Source: Phycisphaerales bacterium (GTDB lineage Bacteria; Planctomycetota; Phycisphaerae; Phycisphaerales; UBA1924). Taken from it: a stretch of 13,427 nt of DNA. The notes under the pieces are model-generated. The model was not told where the DNA came from. It made no database searches and saw only the letters and a list, made by a program, of their open reading frames with translations. How positions within the stretch are numbered: position 1 is the first letter of the stretch; every line of letters begins with the position of its first letter. The position numbers were made by a program, and so were the translations under genes. This document shows positions 1 to 8,054 of this stretch, piece after piece. The stretch is taken from positions 1 to 13,427 of the forward strand of contig JALSHW010000253.1 in the NCBI GenBank assembly GCA_026982035.1, read 5' to 3'.

Positions 1-1597
1 CCCCGCCTCCAACTTCACCAGTCAGGTTCACGACCAGATCGTCACCGCCACCGGCTGGGCCAAAGAGCGATTCAGCATTGACCGAGCGGAAGGTGTAGGT
101 CGCTGCGAAAGTGCCTTCAACACCATCAGAGAGCGTTGCTTGGATGATCTGGCTCGATTGGGCTGGTACCGCTTGAATGCTTGAGAAATCGGTGGTCAGG
201 GCTGTGGTATCGCCAGACGAAGAGATCAACTGGACATCCATCGGAGCCCCGGTTGCCAAATCCGCAATGTTGAAAAACTCGATGTTCGTCGTTGCGTTGC
301 CATCACCCAAGGCGATCGTGCCCAGATCAATGGTGATCTCGTGGAGATTGCTCCCTGCATCAAGTGAGCCGTCCGATGGGTTGTAGACATTGATTTCGAC
401 GGTGATGACATCATCGCCATCGTTGTCGCCGTTGCCTGTTCCGCCATTGGTGGTGACATCGAGATTGTCAATGACGACCTGTTCCACACTGATCGAAGCC
501 GAGTCGGTCGCTCCGGCGGGGAGTGAGATATTAAACACACTCGAATCACTCGGGGTATTCATCGGGAACGCATTGGGATTGCCCCAGTCGGAGGTTTCAA
601 TCCCGGCCGATGGCGTAATGCGGTAATAAGTCCCGTCGCTCCCATCTTTGTTGATGGTGACGGGAACGGATCCGAGTGAGTCGCCAACCAGAGCATTGAA
701 CTCGATGGTCATGGCCGATGAACCATCGGCGTTTGGTGCTCCACCAACCCAGAGGGTTGAATCGTTGTTCTGGTCAACATAGACCGACCAAACGAATTCT
801 GGATGGTCGATGAATGCGTTGCGGTTGTTGGTGAAGAAGAACGGGTTGTAGGCCGCATCTGAGATTGCATGGTTGCGACGGCGTTCAAAGGTATCCGGTG
901 CATCGAGGTAGTGCCATGCCAGCAGAGCGTTCAGGTCACCCATCTGGTTCCCCGAAGGCATGCCATTGACCAGTGTAATTCCCAATGATGACCAACGAGT
1001 GTCAGAATAGAACAGACTCCGAGCGATGTCCCCTTTATCCATGTCACCTGGGAAGTAGTAAGACCCAAGACTCCCAAAGCCACCAGTGGTCCCAGCCATT
1101 CCAAAGGGCAAATTGCTCCGAGAGGAATTGATCGAAGGATTACATGGACGCAAGGCGTGGGCATCGCCCAGATTCCCACGAACAGAGTTCGATGCGCTCC
1201 CCGGCTGGCGTGATTGAGGCCAGACATGCTCGCGGTTCCAAGTCGATCCTTGATCCCATTGTCCAGACACCGAAGCGCCGTTGTACACAAGCAGGATGTT
1301 GCCTTCATTGTCCGGGTCTTCGTCGACATAGCGAGACATGATGCGGAATTCGCCATAAGTCCGCTCGATATGACCGGCCGACATGGCACTGGTCAATTGT
1401 GATTTGAGTGTCGATCCGGTGCCGGTGGCACCGCTGTAGTAGTTGGCGGGTGGATCGTATGGATCTGCCGCCACTGGACTGCCCGCTGCAGCGACCAGCA
1501 GGATCACAGAATACGAAACAAGACTCGATGGTTTGGTTGAAAACACATTGGTTGAAAACACATTGGTTGAAAACACATTGGTTGAAAACAGCTTCAT
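1..1597 (-). CDS. Secreted Endonuclease I-family nuclease, C-terminus cut off by the window edge
   Basis: The frame is open from an ATG at 1597 to the left edge (532 codons, no stop), so the protein is partial. Residues 1-44 look like a signal peptide: an N-region of repeated FSTNV units, a hydrophobic stretch at about 26-38, and a cleavage site after VAA44. About residues 50-260 match the Endonuclease I (EndA/Vvn-like, beta-beta-alpha metal) fold. The motif TWNREHVWPQSR is at 119-130, with E123 and H124 as likely metal ligand and general base. It is followed by GDAHALRP (144-151) and an N157/R160/N162 segment. Family members are extracellular or periplasmic, non-specific DNA/RNA nucleases, so a role in nutrient scavenging or eDNA degradation is inferred. 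From about 270 onward the sequence is beta-rich, low in Cys and rich in Gly/Asp/Ser/Thr. I do not recognise that region; it may be an adhesion or surface-anchoring module. A Shine-Dalgarno GGAGAG lies 8 bases before the ATG. Confidence 0.86.
   Translation of the reverse strand, partial: MKLFSTNVFSTNVFSTNVFSTKPSSLVSYSVILLVAAAGSPVAADPYDPPANYYSGATGTGSTLKSQLTSAMSAGHIERTYGEFRIMSRYVDEDPDNEGNILLVYNGASVSGQWDQGSTWNREHVWPQSRQPGSASNSVRGNLGDAHALRPCNPSINSSRSNLPFGMAGTTGGFGSLGSYYFPGDMDKGDIARSLFYSDTRWSSLGITLVNGMPSGNQMGDLNALLAWHYLDAPDTFERRRNHAISDAAYNPFFFTNNRNAFIDHPEFVWSVYVDQNNDSTLWVGGAPNADGSSAMTIEFNALVGDSLGSVPVTINKDGSDGTYYRITPSAGIETSDWGNPNAFPMNTPSDSSVFNISLPAGATDSASISVEQVVIDNLDVTTNGGTGNGDNDGDDVITVEINVYNPSDGSLDAGSNLHEITIDLGTIALGDGNATTNIEFFNIADLATGAPMDVQLISSSGDTTALTTDFSSIQAVPAQSSQIIQATLSDGVEGTFAATYTFRSVNAESLFGPAGGGDDLVVNLTGEVGGG
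1536..1590. repeat. 15-base in-frame tandem repeat in signal-peptide region
   Basis: Three identical copies of GTTGAAAACACATTG (plus strand) lie at 1536-1550, 1551-1565 and 1566-1580, followed by 10 bases of a fourth at 1581-1590. The unit is a multiple of three, so on the minus strand it adds FSTNV-type pentapeptides to the N-region of the secreted nuclease (residues 4-21). Each full unit contains an in-frame GTG (Val) codon. Perfect identity between copies suggests recent slippage. Confidence 0.95.
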
Positions 1598-1605
1598 ACG
1601 AATAA

Positions 1606-1611
1606 CTCTCC
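1606..1611 (-). promoter_or_regulatory. Shine-Dalgarno of the secreted nuclease gene
   Basis: On the minus strand GGAGAG lies 8 bases before the ATG at 1597. An in-frame GTG lies 21 bases further upstream but has no such signal, so the ATG is preferred. Confidence 0.7.
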
Positions 1612-1791
1612 GCAGCACTCAGCGGTGGTGCCGCTGGTGGTGTATCCCGCTCTGTGGTTCTGGTAAAAGGGCACTGGCCCGATGATCTTGTATAGGGTAT
1701 GTCATTGTCCGCCTTGTTCCACACGAATTTTCTTAGAATGGCCCTGTTTTGGTGAAAATTCGGGAACTTTGACGGTTATCGGTGGACCAAG

Positions 1792-1833
1792 GATTGGATT
1801 GTTTTTCTGCCCGGTCAAAATCCGAATCCAATC
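1792..1833. repeat. 9-base perfect inverted repeat upstream of addB
   Basis: GATTGGATT at 1792-1800 is the exact reverse complement of AATCCAATC at 1825-1833. The 24-base spacer gives 33 bases between arm centres, about three helical turns. It lies 36-78 bases before the addB start, in the 272-base region between the divergent nuclease gene and addB. It could be a regulator site or chance. The rest of 1598-1869 shows no gene and no convincing -35/-10 pair. Confidence 0.4.
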
Positions 1834-1856
1834 ACATGCGGTGCCCAACAACACCC

Positions 1857-1862
1857 TACTAT
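1857..1862 (+). promoter_or_regulatory. Candidate -10 (TANNNT) of a leaderless addB transcript
   Basis: TACTAT ends 7 bases before the addB ATG, and no Shine-Dalgarno is present. In bacteria with many leaderless mRNAs (for example Deinococcus) a TANNNT at this distance marks a -10 box that places transcription start at the A of the ATG. No good -35 hexamer is visible. Confidence 0.35.
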
Positions 1863-1869
1863 TGACATC

Positions 1870-4803
1870 ATGCCCCCCACGCTTCAGCGACATTTTTTGG
1901 GATGGAACAAGCCCTCGCTCGACCTGGCCGCCCAGTGGATTCTTGACCATCACAGCCAACCATCGGGCACCCTTGATCTGGATGCCATCCATCTGGTCGT
2001 CCCAGGCCAACGCGCCGCACGGATACTCTTGGGAAATCTGGTTGATCTCTGCACTCAGCAGGGCATCGTACTGATCCCGCCGTATATTCTCACCCCACTG
2101 GACCTCCCAGCCGCATTGCTCGGCGTGCCTGGTGTTCATGCTTCAAAGCTTTCTCGTCGGCTCGCATGGATCGAGGCCTTGCACGCCTGTGATTCTGAAA
2201 CCCTCAACGCCATCCTCCCGTCGCCTCCCGAATCGGACCAACCCGATCACTCTGATCACTGGATCGGCCTTGGTCAATGGATCGCAGGCGTGTCGAGCGA
2301 ACTCTGCGATGCCGGGCTCCGAATGAACGCGGTTGCTGAGCATGCTGGTGAATTTCTGGATGAATCAGAACAACGCCGATGGACGGTTCTGGGACACATT
2401 CAGGATCAATACGAGCGGAATCTGACCGGCCTTGGATTGATCGACGATCGACTCGCCACGCTCGACCGAGTACTCGATGCAACTTCCCCATCCTCCCCCA
2501 CCGCCACCGCTCCTCAGCCCGTTCTTCTCATCGGGATGCCTGAAATTGGTTCGATGGCCTTGGCATCCATCGAACGCGCTGAGGCCCAGGTGGTTTCGTT
2601 GGTCTTTGCTCCAGAGGAACTGGCCGATCGTTTCGATGCCTTTGGCTGTGTCCGAACCGATCAATGGACACAAGCCCATGTCGAAATCGATGAATCCAGA
2701 ATTCTCTTTGAAGACACGCAAGCCAATATGTGTACCCAGGCGTTGACCCAACTGGCCCTCCGAGCCCAAGGCGACGATGGCATCGTCGAGACTTCTTCGG
2801 GAGTCCTCGGGCTCGCCGACGAAACACTCATTGGAACACTCCGCCAACACGCAAGCATGACCGGCCCACATGGCATCACACTCCACGCTCCCGGAGGACT
2901 CAACGCTGAAGACACCCCGCCTGGGCGGTTGCTCTTGTTGATCCAATCACACCTCCAAGAACACTCGTTTGATACCCTGGCCCAACTCATCAGACACCCG
3001 ACAATCGAACAGGCGTTGTCCACCAAATCCTTGACAACAGCCCCAGACGACCATCGGCCATCCGCGTGGTGGCTCGATGCCATGGATCGCATTCGCCAGG
3101 ATCATGTCCTCACCAGCACCACACACATTCCCCAGGCCGCCCATGACTGGATCGCTCGTGATGTCCGCTTTGTCCTTGATGCCATCGACGATCTACTCAA
3201 ACCCATACTCGATCATCTCCAATCCACAGCCCCGCTCAACCAATGGGCCCTTCGGCTGACTCAATCGCTCGAACACATCTACGCTGAGATTGAACTTGAC
3301 CCTCAATCTGAGCATGACCACCCGACCATCCAAGGCCTCAACTCAATCCGAGCCGTACTCGATGAAATCAACCAGGCCCATGAACTCGGCCAGGCCATGC
3401 CCGAAACCACCGCACACGGGGCGATCGGACTGGTGCTTGATCGACTCAGCGAAACCCGGCTCGCCGAGCCCATCAACCGCGACGCCATCGAAACACTCGG
3501 CTGGCTCGAACTGATGCACGACCCATCCCCGGTGTGTGTCGTTCTCGGCATGAGTGAATCGTGCGTGCCCGGCTCGGTCAATCACGACCCGCTTCTGCCT
3601 GGTTCACTTCGCAACGCCTTGGATATGCCTTCCAACGAAGACCGGCTCGCCCGAGACACCTACCTCATGGCGGCCATCAATGCGTCCAGAGATGCCGTCT
3701 TTATGTGTGCCCGTAGAGGCAATCAAAACGACCCCATCACCCCGAGCCGATTGCTCCTGAGAACCCAAGGCCAAGACCTTGCCCGACGCATCGAACGCTT
3801 CGTTGAATCTTCAGCCGACACCCCATCACCCCACGCCCTCTCCCACACCCTGGCGATCCATGCCAAAGCCGGCCCGGCCGATCTATTCCATGCTTCGCTG
3901 CGCGTCGCTGATGGATATGCTCCGCCAAACTCCTTGCGGGTGACGGACTTTGACGCCTATCTCCGATCCCCGGCCCAGTGGTATCTTGAACGGCACCTGA
4001 ACCTCGACGAAATCGACACCCAAACCCGTGAACTCTCCCCGGCCCACCTGGGCTCACTGATCCACGAAATCCTCGAGGCCTATGGCAACGACCCGGCGAT
4101 GCGTGATCTGGATCAACCCAAGAAAATCCATGACGCCCTGCTCCACCTGCTTGATGAGGAATCCCGATCCCAATTCGGCACCAAACCACCGGCGGCGGTT
4201 CTGGTCCAGACCAGACTCCTCCACCATCGCCTTCAATGGTTTGCCGAGCAACAAGCCGAGCGTCGACGGGAGGGGTGGACCATTGCCCATTGGGAGTGGT
4301 CGCCTGAGGAATCTTCCAGCCCTGGGATTCTTGTGGACAACGAGTTCATGGCACTGCGTGGAAAGATCGACCGGATCGACATCCACCCAGACGGACACAT
4401 GGCGATCATCGACTACAAAACAGGCAAGATCACCGATGCCCGTCGAGCCCACCAATCCAAAGACGAATGGATCAAACTTCAACTTCCGCTCTACCGATTC
4501 TTGATTCAGGAGATCGTTCAAGACCAATCCGTGACCCTTGGATACGCTGGATTGCCGGCTTCAGAACATGAATCGGTCTGGTCGTTTGCCGATTGGGATC
4601 AGGAAGAACTCGACCAAGCCGATGAGGCGGCCCGTGATGTGGTTCGCTCGATCCGGAATCTATCGCCGGGCGATGAGGTTCCGTTGGGTGATTGCCCGCC
4701 CGATGCTGGAATCCTGGGATTCATCACAGGCCAGCGGTTTGAAATGGGTGGGCATGAACCAAGTGATGATCCCGAAGACGCCGCTGTGGAGGTGGGATCA
4801 TGA
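1870..4803 (+). CDS. addB: AddB-like subunit of the AddAB helicase-nuclease
   Basis: A 977-residue protein with a C-terminal PD-(D/E)XK nuclease domain of the RecB/AddB type. Visible signatures are LGSLIHEIL (H732), GKIDRID at 831-837 (D834), IIDYKTGK around D848 and K850, and QLPLY (Q871, Y875). Residues 1-650 resemble the inactivated helicase-like part of AddB. The expected Walker A position reads VPGQRAARIL and lacks the GKT core, as in AddB of several phyla. With AddA it should resect double-strand DNA ends and feed RecA. The family is usually about 1000-1170 residues. Bacillus AddB binds a 4Fe-4S cluster through one Cys before the nuclease domain and a C-terminal CxxC-type triplet. Here the first position is S700 (SPAQWYL) and the C-terminus has a single Cys, so the cluster is probably absent. 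ATG 1870 has no Shine-Dalgarno. It is the first gene of an operon with addA, overlapping it by 4 bases. The family call is firm for the nuclease domain; the subunit identity comes from the adjacent addA. Confidence 0.85.
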   Translation: MPPTLQRHFLGWNKPSLDLAAQWILDHHSQPSGTLDLDAIHLVVPGQRAARILLGNLVDLCTQQGIVLIPPYILTPLDLPAALLGVPGVHASKLSRRLAWIEALHACDSETLNAILPSPPESDQPDHSDHWIGLGQWIAGVSSELCDAGLRMNAVAEHAGEFLDESEQRRWTVLGHIQDQYERNLTGLGLIDDRLATLDRVLDATSPSSPTATAPQPVLLIGMPEIGSMALASIERAEAQVVSLVFAPEELADRFDAFGCVRTDQWTQAHVEIDESRILFEDTQANMCTQALTQLALRAQGDDGIVETSSGVLGLADETLIGTLRQHASMTGPHGITLHAPGGLNAEDTPPGRLLLLIQSHLQEHSFDTLAQLIRHPTIEQALSTKSLTTAPDDHRPSAWWLDAMDRIRQDHVLTSTTHIPQAAHDWIARDVRFVLDAIDDLLKPILDHLQSTAPLNQWALRLTQSLEHIYAEIELDPQSEHDHPTIQGLNSIRAVLDEINQAHELGQAMPETTAHGAIGLVLDRLSETRLAEPINRDAIETLGWLELMHDPSPVCVVLGMSESCVPGSVNHDPLLPGSLRNALDMPSNEDRLARDTYLMAAINASRDAVFMCARRGNQNDPITPSRLLLRTQGQDLARRIERFVESSADTPSPHALSHTLAIHAKAGPADLFHASLRVADGYAPPNSLRVTDFDAYLRSPAQWYLERHLNLDEIDTQTRELSPAHLGSLIHEILEAYGNDPAMRDLDQPKKIHDALLHLLDEESRSQFGTKPPAAVLVQTRLLHHRLQWFAEQQAERRREGWTIAHWEWSPEESSSPGILVDNEFMALRGKIDRIDIHPDGHMAIIDYKTGKITDARRAHQSKDEWIKLQLPLYRFLIQEIVQDQSVTLGYAGLPASEHESVWSFADWDQEELDQADEAARDVVRSIRNLSPGDEVPLGDCPPDAGILGFITGQRFEMGGHEPSDDPEDAAVEVGS
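4788..4792 (+). promoter_or_regulatory. Shine-Dalgarno of addA inside addB
   Basis: GGAGG lies 7 bases before the addA ATG within the last codons of addB. With the ATGA stop/start overlap it supports coupled but also independent initiation of addA. Confidence 0.75.
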
Positions 4804-7800
4804 CACCACCACCACCACCACCACCACCACCCCCATCCCCACACACCATCGTTCGTGCCTCGGCCGGTTCAGGAAAGACCTATACCCTGACCAACCGGTT
4901 CATCGAGCGGCTTCTTGCCGGTGAAGACCCAAGCGGCATGCTCGCGACGACCTTTACCAGAGCGGCCGCCGGTGAAATCCTCCACCGAGTCTTGGGACGA
5001 CTCAGCGCGGCGGTCATCAACGACCAATCACTCAACGATCTTGGCAATGCGATCAATAATCCACGACTCACCCATGAGCAATGCGCCGAGATATTGACCA
5101 ACCTGACCAACCAACTCCATCGCCTGTCGATCATGACCATCGACTCGTTTTTCTCCCGGCTTGCCGGTTCATTCAGCTTTGAACTCGGGCTCCCGATGCA
5201 GTACCGTCTGCTCGAAGAGGACGAAGACGAGCATCTCAAAGAACTGAGCGTCGATGAAGCCATCAACGCCTGCTCAAGTGATGAAATGGTCGAACTGCTC
5301 CGATCCTTGCAAGGCGACCGCATCCAGATGCAGACCCACAGCGCGATCATGCGTTCGGTCAAGGCCGGCTACAACATGTATCTGGCAACCAACGCTGATC
5401 CGTCGCCTTGGAACTCGATCCAGCCCGTCGGCGAGTCGATGGACGATCCGGATTTGGATGCCGCCTGCGAGCAACTTGCCCAGGCCCAGATACCCTTGAC
5501 CAAAGCCGGGGCTCCAAACCAGAAGTGGACCAAAGCCCAGTCCAGGTGTCTTGAATTCATCCAGAACCGCGACTGGGATTCGTTTGTCAAGGGTGGCCTT
5601 GGAAAACCCATTGTCCAAAGCATGGACAGTGTTGATGTCCCGACCTTCTCCAAAATCGAGTTCACCGACGAACTTCTTGAAATCCTTTGGCCGATTGTCC
5701 AGCACGCTCGGCATGTGTTGAGCAGCGACCACATCAACCGCACCCACGCCGTCTTCAAACTCATGGCCCGCTTTGACCACGCCTACCGAAATGCCAAAAT
5801 GGCAAGCGGACAACTCAGCTTCGACGACCCTCCACGCCTGCTCAACGAATCGCAAGTGACTGGCGATCTCGAACACCTCTACTACCGGCTCGATGCCTCG
5901 ATCCGCCATGTGATGCTCGATGAGTTTCAAGACACTTCGATGCCTCAGTTCAAACTGCTCGAACCGATCCTCGATGAACTTCTCAGCCAAAACGAAGATG
6001 GCCGATCCGTCTTTGTCGTCGGGGATATCAAGCAATCGCTCTACACCTGGCGTCAAGCCGAGCCAGCGCTTTTGGGCGCGATGACTGAACGATGGGACAC
6101 ATTTGAGCAAGAATCATTGGCCAAGTCCTGGCGATCTTCGCCGATCGTTCTCGATCTCGTCAATGCGGTCTTTGGAGACCTGCCCAACAACGACGCGATC
6201 AACTCCAAGGCCATCGGCCAACAAGCCGCTGTCAACTGGAATCAGCAGTACGAAACCCACATCGCCGCCAAGCCCGATCTTCCTGGGTTCGTTCGGCTCA
6301 GCGTTGCCGATGGCGACGAGGAGAGCAATCTCGAAACGACCGAAGAGGTCCTCTGGGCCTGTGCCCAGCGCGTCGCCGATGCCCGTGCCCATGAACCCAA
6401 CGCATCAATCGCTGTGCTGGTTCGGCAGGGCCAACACATCTATCCGCTGCTCTCCAAACTGACCCAACTTGGGGTCGATGCGTGTGAAGATCGAGGCAAT
6501 CCATTGGTCGATGCTCCGAGTGTGGCCGCGGCGGTCTCGATGCTTGAACTGATCGACCATCCATCCAACTCCGCGGCGTTGTACCATGTCCGATCAACCC
6601 CGCTGGGCGACATCGTTGGACTGAACAATCCAAAATCTGTCAACGCCGTCGCTTCGGATCTTCGGGAGCGGATTGCCAACCAGGGGTGCGTCCCGATGCT
6701 CACTGACTGGCTCAAAGCGTGTGCCGGGTCGATGGATCAACGAGGATTTACACGATTTGAACAACTCATCGAACTGGCAGGACGACTCCACGATCAAGGC
6801 CGCACCGGCCCGGCCATCTTGGCCATGGTCGCCAATACTCGCAAAATCGACGAGCCCGGGGCCGCCCCAGTCCGGGTCATGACCATCCATGGCTCCAAAG
6901 GTTTGGAGTTTGACATGGTGGTTCTTCCATTGCTTGGTCAACCATGGTCTGTGCGTTCCGATTCTATTCTGTCGATGCGCGATGATCCTTTGGGCCCGAT
7001 CACTTGTGCCACGCGCTATCCGAAGGCCCAGATGCAAGCGGTCCATCCTGGTCTCAAAACAATCCATGACCACGCGATGCTCGGGCAGATCAATGAAGAA
7101 CTCTGCTGTTTGTATGTTGCGATGACCCGCGCCAAATCGGCGTTGGAGTTGATCGTTCCGGCCGATGCGCCTGGACGCAAGAACCAAGCCCTTGAAAAAT
7201 TTTCACTCAGACCCGCCCATGTCATTCGGGCGGCGTTGGCTCCCGATTTGCCCGCTTTGCCGGCAGCGACGCTGTATGAATCATCGAGTGATCGAGATTG
7301 GGCAGACGACATCCAATCCACTCCAGCCACACCCACGCCGGAACCCCAACCTGTCACACTGGCGATCCGAGCACCAAAGAAACTCCGGGCTGGGCAACTC
7401 ATGTCCGCCGCGCCGTCTTCAGAACATGAGCCAACAACACTCCACGCAAGCGAACTCCTCAAAGACACATCCTTCGGCCAATCCGCGCGAGATCACGGCC
7501 AGTGTGTCCACGCGGCCTTCGAATTCATCGACTGGATCGACCACACCAATCCCAACGAATCCCAACTCATCGAACTGCTTGCCATTCGTGGACATGGCGA
7601 ATCCGAATCTCGCAAAGCGATTGATGAACTGACCGCCGCACTTGAAAATGAATCCATCCAACGCCTTTTGAATCAAGCCCAATGGCTGGCCGATCATCCC
7701 AGTGCCAATGAAGTCGCTGTGTATCACGAACGCCCCTTTGCGGTTCGCATCGGCAAGCCGGGTCAACAATCGAGTCAAGAGCGACTCCTCCAAGGCCAAA

Positions 7801-8039
7801 TCGACCGGCTCATCATCGGCTCCAACAACAACCAAACGGTCCACGCCCAGATCGTCGACTACAAAACCGACCGAGATGCCCAAGGCCTCGATGCCGACCG
7901 ACTCGCTGAACTGGCAACCAAACATCAACCCCAAATGAACGCCTATCGTCAGGCCGTCGCGGCGATGTATGGACTGGATGAATCGGCGATTCAAGTCACC
8001 CTCATCTTCACCGCCGCTCCGGGTCTTGTGAATCTGTAA
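4800..8039 (+). CDS. addA: AddA: UvrD/RecB-type helicase fused to PD-(D/E)XK nuclease
   Basis: A 1079-residue superfamily 1A helicase with all main motifs. They are Walker A ASAGSGKT (20-27), motif II LDEFQDTS (D374, E375), motif III GDIKQSLYTWR (408-418), motif IV SWRSSP, motif V MTIHGSKGLEF (694-704) and motif VI YVAMTRAKS (772-780). The C-terminal nuclease domain has GQCVHAAFEFID, GQIDRL at 999-1004, VDYKTD with D1020 and K1022, and QMNAY (1045-1049). It should be the ATP-driven 3'-5' translocating subunit and strand nuclease of AddAB, acting on double-strand breaks. Bacillus AddA is about 1230 residues, so this one is somewhat short. Residues 3-12 are ten consecutive prolines just before Walker A, which is unusual. 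The start is fixed by the Shine-Dalgarno GGAGG and the 4-base overlap with addB. Confidence 0.95.
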   Translation: MTPPPPPPPPPPSPHTIVRASAGSGKTYTLTNRFIERLLAGEDPSGMLATTFTRAAAGEILHRVLGRLSAAVINDQSLNDLGNAINNPRLTHEQCAEILTNLTNQLHRLSIMTIDSFFSRLAGSFSFELGLPMQYRLLEEDEDEHLKELSVDEAINACSSDEMVELLRSLQGDRIQMQTHSAIMRSVKAGYNMYLATNADPSPWNSIQPVGESMDDPDLDAACEQLAQAQIPLTKAGAPNQKWTKAQSRCLEFIQNRDWDSFVKGGLGKPIVQSMDSVDVPTFSKIEFTDELLEILWPIVQHARHVLSSDHINRTHAVFKLMARFDHAYRNAKMASGQLSFDDPPRLLNESQVTGDLEHLYYRLDASIRHVMLDEFQDTSMPQFKLLEPILDELLSQNEDGRSVFVVGDIKQSLYTWRQAEPALLGAMTERWDTFEQESLAKSWRSSPIVLDLVNAVFGDLPNNDAINSKAIGQQAAVNWNQQYETHIAAKPDLPGFVRLSVADGDEESNLETTEEVLWACAQRVADARAHEPNASIAVLVRQGQHIYPLLSKLTQLGVDACEDRGNPLVDAPSVAAAVSMLELIDHPSNSAALYHVRSTPLGDIVGLNNPKSVNAVASDLRERIANQGCVPMLTDWLKACAGSMDQRGFTRFEQLIELAGRLHDQGRTGPAILAMVANTRKIDEPGAAPVRVMTIHGSKGLEFDMVVLPLLGQPWSVRSDSILSMRDDPLGPITCATRYPKAQMQAVHPGLKTIHDHAMLGQINEELCCLYVAMTRAKSALELIVPADAPGRKNQALEKFSLRPAHVIRAALAPDLPALPAATLYESSSDRDWADDIQSTPATPTPEPQPVTLAIRAPKKLRAGQLMSAAPSSEHEPTTLHASELLKDTSFGQSARDHGQCVHAAFEFIDWIDHTNPNESQLIELLAIRGHGESESRKAIDELTAALENESIQRLLNQAQWLADHPSANEVAVYHERPFAVRIGKPGQQSSQERLLQGQIDRLIIGSNNNQTVHAQIVDYKTDRDAQGLDADRLAELATKHQPQMNAYRQAVAAMYGLDESAIQVTLIFTAAPGLVNL
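4805..4835 (+). repeat. CCA trinucleotide repeat at the 5' end of addA
   Basis: Eight CCA codons (4806-4829), then CCC and CCA, encode prolines 3-12 of AddA, starting two codons after the start. Slippage here would change proline number without changing frame. The opposite strand reads (TGG)n followed by G runs. Confidence 0.95.
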
Positions 8040-8043
8040 ATCC

Positions 8044-8049
8044 AAAGGA
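8044..8049 (+). promoter_or_regulatory. Shine-Dalgarno of the C-N hydrolase gene
   Basis: AAAGGA lies 5 bases before ATG 8055, within the 15-base gap after the addA stop. It supports translation from the addBA transcript. Confidence 0.7.
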
Positions 8050-8054
8050 CATTC

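Noticed and set aside
931..1389. 152-codon minus-strand frame
   Set aside because: Out of frame with the Endonuclease I reading frame that explains the whole region with motifs and a signal peptide.
1536..1590. CRISPR-like reading of the 15-base repeats
   Set aside because: The units are contiguous with no spacers and lie within a coding sequence.
1305..1724. Minus-strand frame with VFNQC repeats
   Set aside because: It is another frame of the secreted nuclease gene; the 15-base repeat produces periodic peptides in every frame.
1769..1802. TTGACG as a -35 box for addB
   Set aside because: No -10-like hexamer occurs 16-18 bases downstream, and the resulting leader would lack a Shine-Dalgarno.
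4599..4844. Minus-strand frame with a run of Trp
   Set aside because: Simply the complement of the CCA repeat at the addA start.
5274..6110. 278-codon open frame on the minus strand opposite addA
   Set aside because: It lies wholly inside the helicase motifs of addA, shows no recognisable domain or start signal, and is expected from codon bias of the sense gene.
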